Of a DNA stretch of 6,245 nucleotides, positions 1-5,380 are shown piece after piece. This DNA comes from an uncultured Clostridia bacterium (lineage in GTDB: Bacteria > Bacillota > Clostridia > Oscillospirales > Ruminococcaceae), in the NCBI GenBank assembly GCA_947302065.1, contig CAMYUO010000116.1, positions 1-6,245 on the forward strand, read 5' to 3'. The position numbers were made by a program, and so were the translations under genes. The notes under the pieces are model-generated. The model saw only the letters and a program-made list of their open reading frames with translations, made no database searches and was not told the DNA's origin. Numbering within the stretch: position 1 is the first letter of the stretch; each line of letters begins with the position of its first letter.

Positions 1-637
1 CGAACGCATTGCTCGCAGGGCAGCGCTTGCCGTTTTCATCGGTGCCGCTCTGTCTCGGCTCTTCTTTTGAATAGACGCACAGCAGCTTGTGAACGCCGCG
101 CTTTTTAAGTTCCCTGCGCATTACTCTTGCCAGCGGGCAGACGCTCGTTTTGGTTATATCGGCTATCTCGAGCATCTCGGGGTGCAGCTTGTTGCCTGTG
201 CCCATAGAGCTTATCAGCTTAACGCCGAGCTTATCACAGCGCACTGCAAGCTCTATCTTTGCGGGGACATGGTCGACCGCATCAACAACGTAATCATAGC
301 CCGAAAGGTCAAACTCATCGGCGTTTTCGGGCGTGTAGAACACGCAGAACTCCCCCACTTCGCAGTCGGGATTGATGCTGTGGACACGCTGCGCTGCCGC
401 TTTGACTTTATCCATGCCGATAGTCTGTCTTGTGGCGATTATCTGTCTGTTGAGATTTGACGGCGCAACGCTGTCGCTGTCAAACAGGTCAAGTCTGCCG
501 ACGCCGCTTCTTGCAAGCGCCTCGACGACATATCCGCCGACACCGCCGACACCGAAAACGGCTACCTTTGCATTTTTTATTTTATCGACTGCCTCGCTGC
601 CGTAGAGCATGCACAGTCTTTCAAGATAGTTTTCCAT
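1..637 (-). CDS. tcdA: tRNA threonylcarbamoyladenosine dehydratase (TcdA/CsdL-type E1-like enzyme), partial
   Basis: The family uses ATP to cyclise the t6A37 base of ANN-decoding tRNAs to ct6A in the cytoplasm. The reading frame starts at ATG 637-635 and stays open to the left edge, so 212 N-terminal codons are seen and the C-terminus is missing (E. coli TcdA is about 268 residues). Visible motifs: a nucleotide-binding loop GVGGVG at residues 29-34; D53-x-D55 followed by SNLNRQ at 60-65, where Asn/Arg contact ATP; K77 in GMDK, the usual adenylation lysine; VDAVD at 118-122; SSMGTGNKLHP at 143-153; TSVCPLARVMRRELKKRG at 164-181; and YSKEEP at 189-194. The last two blocks separate TcdA from MoeB and ThiF. 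AAAGGACGG (654-646) lies 8 bases before the start. The gene has its own promoter and appears separate from the AraC operon upstream. Confidence 0.92.
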   Translation of the reverse strand, partial: MENYLERLCMLYGSEAVDKIKNAKVAVFGVGGVGGYVVEALARSGVGRLDLFDSDSVAPSNLNRQIIATRQTIGMDKVKAAAQRVHSINPDCEVGEFCVFYTPENADEFDLSGYDYVVDAVDHVPAKIELAVRCDKLGVKLISSMGTGNKLHPEMLEIADITKTSVCPLARVMRRELKKRGVHKLLCVYSKEEPRQSGTDENGKRCPASNAF

Positions 638-663
638 ACTGTTTACCGTCCTTTGCTTTTACA

Positions 664-692
664 AGTTTAGCGCATTTTCGGCTTCAAGTCAA
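664..692 (-). promoter_or_regulatory. Promoter of tcdA
   Basis: On the minus strand TTGACT (692-687) is followed after exactly 17 bases by TAAACT (669-664), a good sigma-A-type pair. Transcription would begin near 657, giving a leader of about 20 bases that contains the Shine-Dalgarno sequence. The -35 lies only a few bases beyond the terminator T-run of the upstream operon, so tcdA is insulated and separately started. Confidence 0.7.
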
Positions 693-696
693 GCAC

Positions 697-725
697 AAAA
701 AAAGGACAGCGCCCGGCTGTCCTTT
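697..725 (-). terminator. Intrinsic terminator of the AraC/118-aa operon
   Basis: A perfect 10-bp stem (701-710 with 716-725) encloses a 5-base loop. Read on the minus strand it is followed by a run of seven T (703-697). It begins 4 bases after the TGA of the 118-residue gene. On the plus strand no T-run follows, so it acts in one direction. Confidence 0.9.
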
Positions 726-729
726 GGTA

Positions 730-1086
730 TCAGATTTTAAATTCAAAGCTAACGTTCTGCTCGTCGGTCACTTTATCCTGCTCGAGCAGCTGTATGCAGC
801 AGTCGTACTGCTCATTGAAATGCGGCTGTGCGATGTACAGAAGCATCGCTTTTGTTACAGCCGTCGATGTGCTTGTGAACGTATGGAACTTGTAGCAGGC
901 TGCCTGCTCGCCCGATGCTCTGTGTGTCACACGGCAGAAGATAGTCACGCTCTTTTCCTCGCTGCTGTTGTTTTCGATGCTCAGCGTTATGCCTGCTATC
1001 CACTTGCCCGAACGCTGCTCGCCCTTGGCTTCTGCGCTGCCCTGCACTATCCTGATAAGCGCAGAGTTATTGTTCTGTGTATTCAT
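730..1086 (-). CDS. Hypothetical 118-residue protein, second gene of the AraC operon
   Basis: I do not recognise the family. The protein has no signal peptide or membrane segment, so it is probably cytoplasmic. Residues 9-118 alternate polar and hydrophobic residues (for example SALIRIVQG, KWIAGITLSIEN, SVTIFCRVTH, NVSFEFKI), which suggests a small all-beta sandwich or barrel. An Asn/Gln-rich start (MNTQNNN) precedes it, and four Cys are scattered. Support for it being real: the ATG at 1086-1084 overlaps the TGA of the AraC gene (ATGA), AAGGAGGG lies 6 bases upstream, and an intrinsic terminator follows the stop at once. Translational coupling to the regulator suggests a job with it, such as an accessory or ligand-binding partner, but that is inference from position only. 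Confidence 0.75.
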   Translation of the reverse strand: MNTQNNNSALIRIVQGSAEAKGEQRSGKWIAGITLSIENNSSEEKSVTIFCRVTHRASGEQAACYKFHTFTSTSTAVTKAMLLYIAQPHFNEQYDCCIQLLEQDKVTDEQNVSFEFKI

Positions 1087-1856
1087 TTTTTGCCCTCCTT
1101 GCCTGCGATATTTATCTCTGTTGTAAATGCGAACATATCACGGTATTTTTTCGGGGTCACGCCCTCTGTTTCCTTGAATATCTTGGTGAAATAGCTCTGG
1201 CAGGAAAACGCCAGCGTTTCTGAGATCTGCGAGATAGAATAGCCCGAATACTTGAGCATGTTCTTCGCAGCGTTTATCTTGCGTGCGATGATGTATTCAG
1301 TGATGCTCTCGCCCGTTTCCTTGCGGAAGAGCCTTGAAAGATAGCTCTGGCTCAGACCCGTGTGCGCAGCGAGCTCTTCGACGGATATTTTTTTATGCAG
1401 ATGCTCATATATATAGTTTACACACAGCACTATCTGTTTTGAATACACCTTGCCTCTGCGCAGTGCAGACATACGCTTGGTGTAATCCATAGACATATTG
1501 CGGTGCAGACCCGAAAGCTCATCGGGAGTCGTACATCGGTCACAGCTTTGTATATAAAGGTCACTGAGGCTGTATGCCGTTTCGTGCTCCATGCCTGCCT
1601 CGATGCAGTATCTTGCAAGCATAGCCGCTGTTATCGCAAAATGATATTTAAGGCTTTGCAGCTCGTCCTCACACAGCTTGCCGAAACCGCTCTTGCTTGC
1701 AAAATCGACCGAGCAAAGCGATGCGACTTTTGCAACGTCACCGTTTTTGACAGCATAGTAAAAGTCAAACTCAGGGACGTAAGGTGCGTGGAACGATGAG
1801 TTCTCTCGCAGAGCGTATTCACGGACAGATAACTCTTTGTCAATATTAATACCCAT
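1083..1856 (-). CDS. AraC-family transcriptional regulator with helical N-terminal domain
   Basis: A DNA-binding regulator of 257 residues. The C-terminal AraC/XylS domain covers about residues 140-243: helix-turn-helix 1 at about 159-180 (VEELAAHTGLSQSYLSRLF) and helix-turn-helix 2 at about 208-230 (ISQISETLAFSCQSYFTKIF), followed by the signature GVTPKKYR at 232-239. The N-terminal 135 residues lack a visible cupin. They contain LKYHFAITAAMLARYCIEAG and AYSLSDLYIQ (residues 94-103), a pattern I know from AraC regulators of Clostridia and Paenibacillus with a helical sensor region; its ligand is unknown. I start at ATG 1856-1854, because AGGAGG (1870-1865) is 8 bases upstream, while the more upstream GTG (1865-1863) lies inside that ribosome site. 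It is divergent from the glucanase gene and is a plausible regulator of it. Confidence 0.9.
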   Translation of the reverse strand: MGINIDKELSVREYALRENSSFHAPYVPEFDFYYAVKNGDVAKVASLCSVDFASKSGFGKLCEDELQSLKYHFAITAAMLARYCIEAGMEHETAYSLSDLYIQSCDRCTTPDELSGLHRNMSMDYTKRMSALRRGKVYSKQIVLCVNYIYEHLHKKISVEELAAHTGLSQSYLSRLFRKETGESITEYIIARKINAAKNMLKYSGYSISQISETLAFSCQSYFTKIFKETEGVTPKKYRDMFAFTTEINIAGKEGKK

Positions 1857-1861
1857 TTGTT

Positions 1862-1870
1862 CCACCTCCT
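1862..1870 (-). promoter_or_regulatory. Ribosome binding site that fixes the AraC start
   Basis: AGGAGGTGG read on the minus strand. It is 8 bases from ATG 1856-1854 and contains the in-frame GTG at 1865-1863, so that GTG cannot be the start. Confidence 0.85.
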
Positions 1871-1907
1871 GTGCTCATATTATAGCACGATTTTTATAAA
1901 AATGCAA
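1871..1907 (-). promoter_or_regulatory. Promoter of the AraC operon with palindrome over the -10
   Basis: On the minus strand TTGCAT (1907-1902) and TATAAT (1884-1879) are 17 bases apart, a near-consensus promoter. An inverted repeat GTGCT-N8-AGCAC (1871-1888) straddles the -10. That is where an autorepressor would bind, so self-control by the AraC protein is possible but unproven. Confidence 0.78.
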
Positions 1908-1919
1908 GGATAATTATAT

Positions 1920-1970
1920 AAATTTGCACCAACAAATGATATGATAATGGTGTAAAATCTGTGCAACAAT
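1920..1970 (+). promoter_or_regulatory. Candidate operator boxes and weak promoter region of the glucanase gene
   Basis: This stretch holds TTTGCACC (1923-1930) facing GGTGTAAA (1949-1956), an inverted pair with one mismatch and an 18-base gap. A second box, GTGCAACAAT (1961-1970), repeats GTGTAAAAT (1950-1958) in direct orientation 11 bases on, about one helical turn. Possible -10 elements are TATGAT (1940-1945), GATAAT (1943-1948) and TAAAAT (1953-1958), but none has a good -35 at 16-18 bases. That fits an activator-dependent promoter. Binding by the adjacent AraC regulator is inference. Confidence 0.4.
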
Positions 1971-1977
1971 TCTATAC

Positions 1978-1983
1978 GGAGGT
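1978..1983 (+). promoter_or_regulatory. Ribosome binding site that fixes the glucanase start
   Basis: GGAGGT lies 8 bases before ATG 1992-1994. The in-frame TTG at 1983-1985 touches this site and so is not the start. Confidence 0.85.
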
Positions 1984-1991
1984 TGAACGAT

Positions 1992-3365
1992 ATGAAAAGC
2001 AAGAGAATTTTAGCGCTTATCGCAGCATGCACGATGCTCGCATCAATGGCAGGCTGCGGCGATTCAAGCAGCAATACCGATTCAAGCAAGGCTGATTCTT
2101 CGAGCAGTGCATCTTCAAGCACAACCGAGTCGAGCACTGCTGATTCAAGCAAATCCGATTCATCTGCCGCAGACGAGAGCACTCCCGACATTGAGGGCTA
2201 CAAGCTCCTGTGGAGCGACGAGTTCAACGGCGACAAGCTGGACGACTCTATATGGAGTTACGACCCGCACGAGCCTGGCTGGACAAACAACGAGCTTCAG
2301 GAGTACACAGAGTCGACCGACAACGTATTCGTAAAGGACGGCAAGCTGACACTCAAGGCTATCAAGACCCAGAAGAACGGCTCGGATTACTACACATCCG
2401 GCAAGATAAAGACCCAGAAAGATTTCCTTTACGATAAAATAACCATCAGCGCAAAGGTCCCTCAGGGACAGGGCTTATGGCCTGCTCTGTGGATGATGCC
2501 GACAGATGAGGGCAAGTACGGTCAGTGGCCTAAGTGCGGCGAGATCGACATTATGGAAGTCCTCGGAAACGACGTTACAACTGCATACGGCACAGTTCAC
2601 TACGGTGAGCCTCACGGCGAACAGCAGGGCACTGTAAAGCTTGAGAGCGGTTCATTCGCCGACAGCTTCCACGAGTATTCTGTTGAATGGGAGCCGGGTG
2701 AGATGCGCTGGTACATCGACGGCAAGGAGTACCTCAAGGTAAACGACTGGTTCACAGCTGTTAAGGGCGAGGACGACAAGCCTTATCCTGCACCGTTCGA
2801 TCAGACATTCTACATTCAGATGAACCTCGCAGTCGGCGGCGACTGGCCGGGCAATCCTGATGCTTCGACGAACTTTGACAAGGCAGAGTTTGAAGTTGAC
2901 TATGTCCGTGTTTATCAGAAAGAAAGCTACGATACAAACGTCAAGAAGCCTGAGGCTGTTCTCAGAGAACCAACTGCTGACGGCAACTACATCTACAACG
3001 GTGATTTCTCCGACGCTAAGGAAGACCTCACAGATGATAAGGACTGGAAGTTCCTGCTGTTCAACGACGGTCAGGGCACAGCCGAGATCAAGGACAACGA
3101 GATCATCATCAAATCGACTGCAGAGGGCACTGAGGAATACTCGGTACAGCTCGTTCAGTTCGATCAACCGATGGTAAAGGGAAAGAAATACCGTGTTACA
3201 TTTGACGCATATGCTGAGCAGGAAAGAACGATGAAGGTTGCAGTTACAGCACCAAATCAGGGCTGGATCAGATACCTCAACGACACCTCGCTCGATCTTA
3301 AAACAACAAAGCAGTCCTACAAGTATGAATTTGAAATGAAAGACAGGACTGACAGGCAGACTTGA
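1992..3365 (+). CDS. Lipoprotein GH16 endo-beta-1,3-glucanase (laminarinase type), frame broken near the 3' end
   Basis: A surface-anchored enzyme likely to cut beta-1,3- or mixed beta-1,3/1,4-glucan. Residues 1-21 form a lipoprotein signal peptide (MKSKR, hydrophobic core, MAG before C22). Residues 24-64 are a Ser/Asp/Thr-rich linker. The GH16 domain spans about 68-310: LLWSDEFNG (72-80), GLWPALWMMP (161-170), catalytic EIDIME (E184 nucleophile, D186, E189 acid/base), H203, and MNLAVGGDWPGNPD (277-290). The ExDxxE spacing with the beta-bulge marks laminarinases rather than lichenases. From about residue 331 a CBM4/9-like carbohydrate-binding module begins (YIYNGDFS, 334-340), with KGKKYRVTFDAYAE (396-409). 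The frame stops at TGA 3363-3365 after 457 residues. The module clearly continues in the +1 frame to 3438 (see next entry). The catalytic domain is intact. The gene is divergent from the AraC regulator, with its own terminator. Confidence 0.9.
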   Translation: MKSKRILALIAACTMLASMAGCGDSSSNTDSSKADSSSSASSSTTESSTADSSKSDSSAADESTPDIEGYKLLWSDEFNGDKLDDSIWSYDPHEPGWTNNELQEYTESTDNVFVKDGKLTLKAIKTQKNGSDYYTSGKIKTQKDFLYDKITISAKVPQGQGLWPALWMMPTDEGKYGQWPKCGEIDIMEVLGNDVTTAYGTVHYGEPHGEQQGTVKLESGSFADSFHEYSVEWEPGEMRWYIDGKEYLKVNDWFTAVKGEDDKPYPAPFDQTFYIQMNLAVGGDWPGNPDASTNFDKAEFEVDYVRVYQKESYDTNVKKPEAVLREPTADGNYIYNGDFSDAKEDLTDDKDWKFLLFNDGQGTAEIKDNEIIIKSTAEGTEEYSVQLVQFDQPMVKGKKYRVTFDAYAEQERTMKVAVTAPNQGWIRYLNDTSLDLKTTKQSYKYEFEMKDRTDRQT

Positions 3366-3438
3366 GTTCAATATGGGCAAGTGCGGCTCTACCGCTACGA
3401 TCCATATCTCCAACGTTCGCCTCGAGGAGATCAAATAA
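3340..3438 (+). other. Out-of-frame C-terminal end of the glucanase CBM module
   Basis: The +1 frame is open from 3340. From about 3355 it reads GRLEFNMGKCGSTATIHISN (3355-3414), then VRLEEIK and TAA (3436-3438). R-x-EFNMG followed by a beta-strand ending in SNVRLEE is the usual last strand of CBM4/9 modules, so this belongs to the glucanase. Removing one base between about 3340 and 3356 would give a protein of about 481 residues. The zone holds a short direct repeat, GACAGG at 3342-3347 and 3351-3356, which could have promoted slippage or a read error. Confidence 0.8.
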
Positions 3439-3466
3439 GCTTGCCACTCACTATTAATAGTTAACC

Positions 3467-3513
3467 GGAGCGACTCTCTGTGAAGCAATTCGCAGGGAGT
3501 CGCTTTGGCTTTG
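3467..3513 (+). terminator. Terminator hairpin after the glucanase gene
   Basis: The 12-base arms 3469-3480 and 3493-3504 pair with one G-U. The inner bases also pair (U3481-G3492, GAA 3482-3484 with TTC 3489-3491), so the stem is about 16 bp with a GCAA (GNRA) tetraloop at 3485-3488. The T-run behind it is broken (TTTGGCTTT), so termination may be incomplete. The 28 bases before it contain a 10-base palindrome, CTATTAATAG (3451-3460). Confidence 0.72.
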
Positions 3514-3526
3514 CAGGCCGTGCGTA

Positions 3527-3556
3527 TTGACAAAGGCATATAAAAAGTAGTATAAT
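3527..3556 (+). promoter_or_regulatory. Promoter of the DUF5685/J-protein operon
   Basis: TTGACA (3527-3532) and TATAAT (3551-3556) are both perfect consensus hexamers, 18 bases apart. Transcription should start near 3563, giving a leader of about 36 bases. No operator-like repeat is visible, which suggests constitutive housekeeping expression. Confidence 0.88.
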
Positions 3557-3598
3557 ATCAGGGAGTATTGATAATGCGCAAGGAAAGGAGAACGCACC

Positions 3599-4513
3599 GT
3601 GTTTGGATATATAAGGGCACACAAGGCATACCTGCGAATGTATGAGTATGAGATATACCGCAGCGTTTACTGCGGCATCTGCAAGGATATGGACAGGCGC
3701 TTCGGATTTGTCACACGCTTCACACTGAGCTATGACGCTGCATTTCTTGCGCTGGTCGATCTGTCGGTGCGAAAGAAAAAGCTTGCGGTCAAGAACGAAC
3801 GCTGCATCGCTCACCCGTGGAAAAAGACGATGTGTGCGACCTGCGGCAGCGATCTGTCTTACGCATCGAGCGTATCGGTGCTGCTGACATATCACAAGCT
3901 GCGTGACGACCTTGCGGACAAAGGCTTTAAGAAAAAGCTGGCGGCATATGCCCTGCTGCCGTTTTTCAAAAAGGCATACAGGAAAGCCTGCGTAAGATAC
4001 AAGCCGCTGAGCGAAAAGATCAGCGAGGCTATGAAGATGCAGGTGGCTATCGAAAAAGACAAAAATGCAGGCATAGATCAGGCTTGCGAGCCTACTGCGC
4101 TGATGATGCAGGCGGTGTTCGGCGAGCTTGGCAAAAGCGCAAGGGAAAAGGCTCTGCTTGCACGGTTCGGTTACTGCTTAGGGCGGTATATCTATGTTAC
4201 CGATGCGCTTGACGATCTGAAAAAGGACATTGCGCAGGGTGACTACAATCCTCTCAAAATATATATGGCAAACAACGGTATCGAATGGGACGGTCAGGGA
4301 AAATTCCCGAAGCAGATCACCGATTTCTGTGACGTGACGATCAATATGTCGCTCGGCGCACTTGCTGACTGTTACGTTGCGCTGGACATGAAAAGATTCA
4401 GGGATATACTTGACAACATAGTGTATCTTGGTTTAAAATATACTTACGATCAGGTCAAACAGGAAAAGTTCAATAAAAGAAATAAAGACAGGAAAGGAAC
4501 GACAACGTTATGA
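3599..4513 (+). CDS. DUF5685 family protein
   Basis: A 304-residue, mostly helical, soluble protein. The N-terminus (MFGYIRAHKAYLRMYEYEIY, YCGICKDM, TLSYDAAFLALV) matches what I know as DUF5685, a family of unknown function. Start is GTG 3599-3601, with AAAGGAG 8 bases upstream. Cysteines form C25-x2-C28 and, after C69 and H72, C79-x2-C82, a possible metal site. Two Asp-rich helices stand out: KLRDDLADKG (D103, D104, D107) and DALDDLKKDIAQGDYNPL (D202, D206, D210). Their order and spacing recall the two Mg-binding motifs of squalene/phytoene synthases; this is my inference, not an established assignment. The C-terminus is Lys/Arg-rich (about 286-299). The TGA overlaps the ATG of the J-domain gene, so the two are translationally coupled and probably work together. 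Confidence 0.85.
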   Translation: MFGYIRAHKAYLRMYEYEIYRSVYCGICKDMDRRFGFVTRFTLSYDAAFLALVDLSVRKKKLAVKNERCIAHPWKKTMCATCGSDLSYASSVSVLLTYHKLRDDLADKGFKKKLAAYALLPFFKKAYRKACVRYKPLSEKISEAMKMQVAIEKDKNAGIDQACEPTALMMQAVFGELGKSAREKALLARFGYCLGRYIYVTDALDDLKKDIAQGDYNPLKIYMANNGIEWDGQGKFPKQITDFCDVTINMSLGALADCYVALDMKRFRDILDNIVYLGLKYTYDQVKQEKFNKRNKDRKGTTTL

Positions 4514-5118
4514 CAAACGGAAAAGACCCATATGTAGTGCTCGGCGTATCAAAGGGTGCAACTGAGGACGAGGTAAAGGCTGCTTACAAGGAGCTGGTCA
4601 AGAAGTACCACCCCGATCAGTATCAGAACAATCCTTTGCAGGACGTAGCAAACGAGAAGATGGCTGAGATCAACGAAGCATACGATGAGATCATCAACCG
4701 CATGCGCAACAACGAATATCAGAGCACTTACTCTTCGAGCAGCTATTTTGACAGCGCTAATGTGCGCAATCTTATCCAGACGGGCAACATCACCGAGGCT
4801 GACAACATTCTTTCGGGTGTTTCACCGACGCAGCGTGATGCAGAGTGGTATTTCCTCAAAGGCTCTGTCTGCTACAAGCGCGGCTGGTTCAACGAGGCTT
4901 ACGACAATTTCAGCCGTGCGGCTTCACTCAACCCGAACAATGCCGAGTATTCCGCTGCCCTCAATCAGATGAACAATCAGCGCGGCGGTCAGATGAACGG
5001 AATGCCCAGCGGCTATTATCAGAACAGAAATCAGGACGCATGCAACTGCTGCTGCGACCTTATATGTCTCGACTCGTGCTGTGAATGCATGGGCGGCGAC
5101 CTTATCCCCTGCTGCTGA
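4510..5118 (+). CDS. J-domain protein with TPR-like region and Cys-rich tail
   Basis: A 202-residue DnaJ-like co-chaperone expected to stimulate a DnaK (Hsp70) ATPase; it is not DnaJ itself, since the G/F region, CxxCxGxG zinc fingers and C-terminal domains are absent. The J domain covers about residues 6-66 with HPD at 34-36 and AEINEAYDEI in helix 3. Residues 72-79 are a Ser/Tyr linker. About 83-155 look like two TPR-type helical hairpins (DAEWYFLKGSVCYKRGWFNEAY, DNFSRAASLNPNNAEYSAAL). A Gly/Asn/Met-rich stretch leads to a tail with 10 Cys among the last 25 residues (C178, 180-182, 186, 190, 191, 193, 201, 202), ending GGDLIPCC. It may bind metal or become lipidated or membrane-associated; which is unknown. 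It is coupled to DUF5685 by ATGA, with AAAGGA about 11 bases before the start. Confidence 0.88.
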   Translation: MTNGKDPYVVLGVSKGATEDEVKAAYKELVKKYHPDQYQNNPLQDVANEKMAEINEAYDEIINRMRNNEYQSTYSSSSYFDSANVRNLIQTGNITEADNILSGVSPTQRDAEWYFLKGSVCYKRGWFNEAYDNFSRAASLNPNNAEYSAALNQMNNQRGGQMNGMPSGYYQNRNQDACNCCCDLICLDSCCECMGGDLIPCC

Positions 5119-5380
5119 TACTTATTGAAAACGAAATGCCGGCGGACTGCTGGGGGAAACCCTTTTGGAGAAGGGTTCTCCCCCAGACCCCCTTCCTAAA
5201 CCTTTTATAGATTTTCGGCAATCGAGAGTTTCACTCCCGACCGCCGAAAATATGTAAAGTCTAAAAAGAGAGACAGAGAAAAACACTCCCCAGAGAGTAT
5301 CTCTCAACAGCACGCTGACAGTCCATATTCAACAAAACATCAAAAGCAATAATAAAACGGAGATTTATAAATAATATCCA
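5119..5380. repeat. Structured intergenic region with two large stem-loops, probably a dispersed repeat
   Basis: This 262-base gap has no credible gene. Hairpin 1 (5150-5186) has an outer 8-bp stem (CTGGGGGA with TCCCCCAG), one bulged C (5178), and an inner 7-bp stem (AACCCTT with AAGGGTT) closed by a tiny loop. Hairpin 2 (5212-5250) has 8-bp arms, TTTTCGGC and GCCGAAAA, with inner pairing TCG/CGA and GAG/CTC. The C-rich spacer between them is not a T-run, so neither looks like an ordinary terminator. The GGGGGA...TCCCCC hairpin followed by CCCCCTTCCTAAA resembles intergenic repeats I recall from gut Clostridia; that is memory, not a search. After 5250 there is only a small GAGAG-TAT-CTCTC hairpin (5293-5305). 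I see no clear promoter for the next gene. Confidence 0.55.

Noticed and set aside
89..605. Two plus-strand open frames over the left edge
   Set aside because: Both are antisense to tcdA, whose E1-like motifs are unmistakable on the minus strand.
457..1194. Open frame of 245 codons on the plus strand
   Set aside because: It lies antisense to tcdA, the 118-residue gene and the AraC gene and crosses their terminator and promoter. The product is Cys/Leu-rich with no family pattern.
1857..1865. GTG start of the AraC gene three codons upstream
   Set aside because: The GTG is part of the AGGAGGTGG ribosome site, which serves the ATG at 1856-1854.
1983..1991. TTG start of the glucanase three codons upstream
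   Set aside because: It abuts the GGAGGT site. ATG 1992 has the right spacing and gives a normal lipoprotein signal.
3354..3366. Programmed +1 frameshift at the glucanase TGA
   Set aside because: The codon before TGA is ACT, which cannot re-pair with CTT, and there is no internal Shine-Dalgarno of the prfB kind. An indel or read error is simpler.
2652..3539. Open frame of 295 codons on the minus strand
   Set aside because: It is antisense to the glucanase gene and runs through the terminator hairpin. It has no ribosome site, and its sequence is a shadow of the real codons opposite.
3461..3895. Open frame of 144 codons on the minus strand
   Set aside because: It is antisense to the DUF5685 promoter and N-terminus and begins inside a well-supported gene.
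5150..5250. CRISPR array or riboswitch
   Set aside because: There are no regularly spaced direct repeats and no conserved riboswitch core that I recognise, only two unrelated inverted repeats.
5122..5313. Open frame of 63 codons on the minus strand
   Set aside because: It is read from the inverted repeats, has low-complexity Ser/Gly/Pro content, and has no ribosome site.
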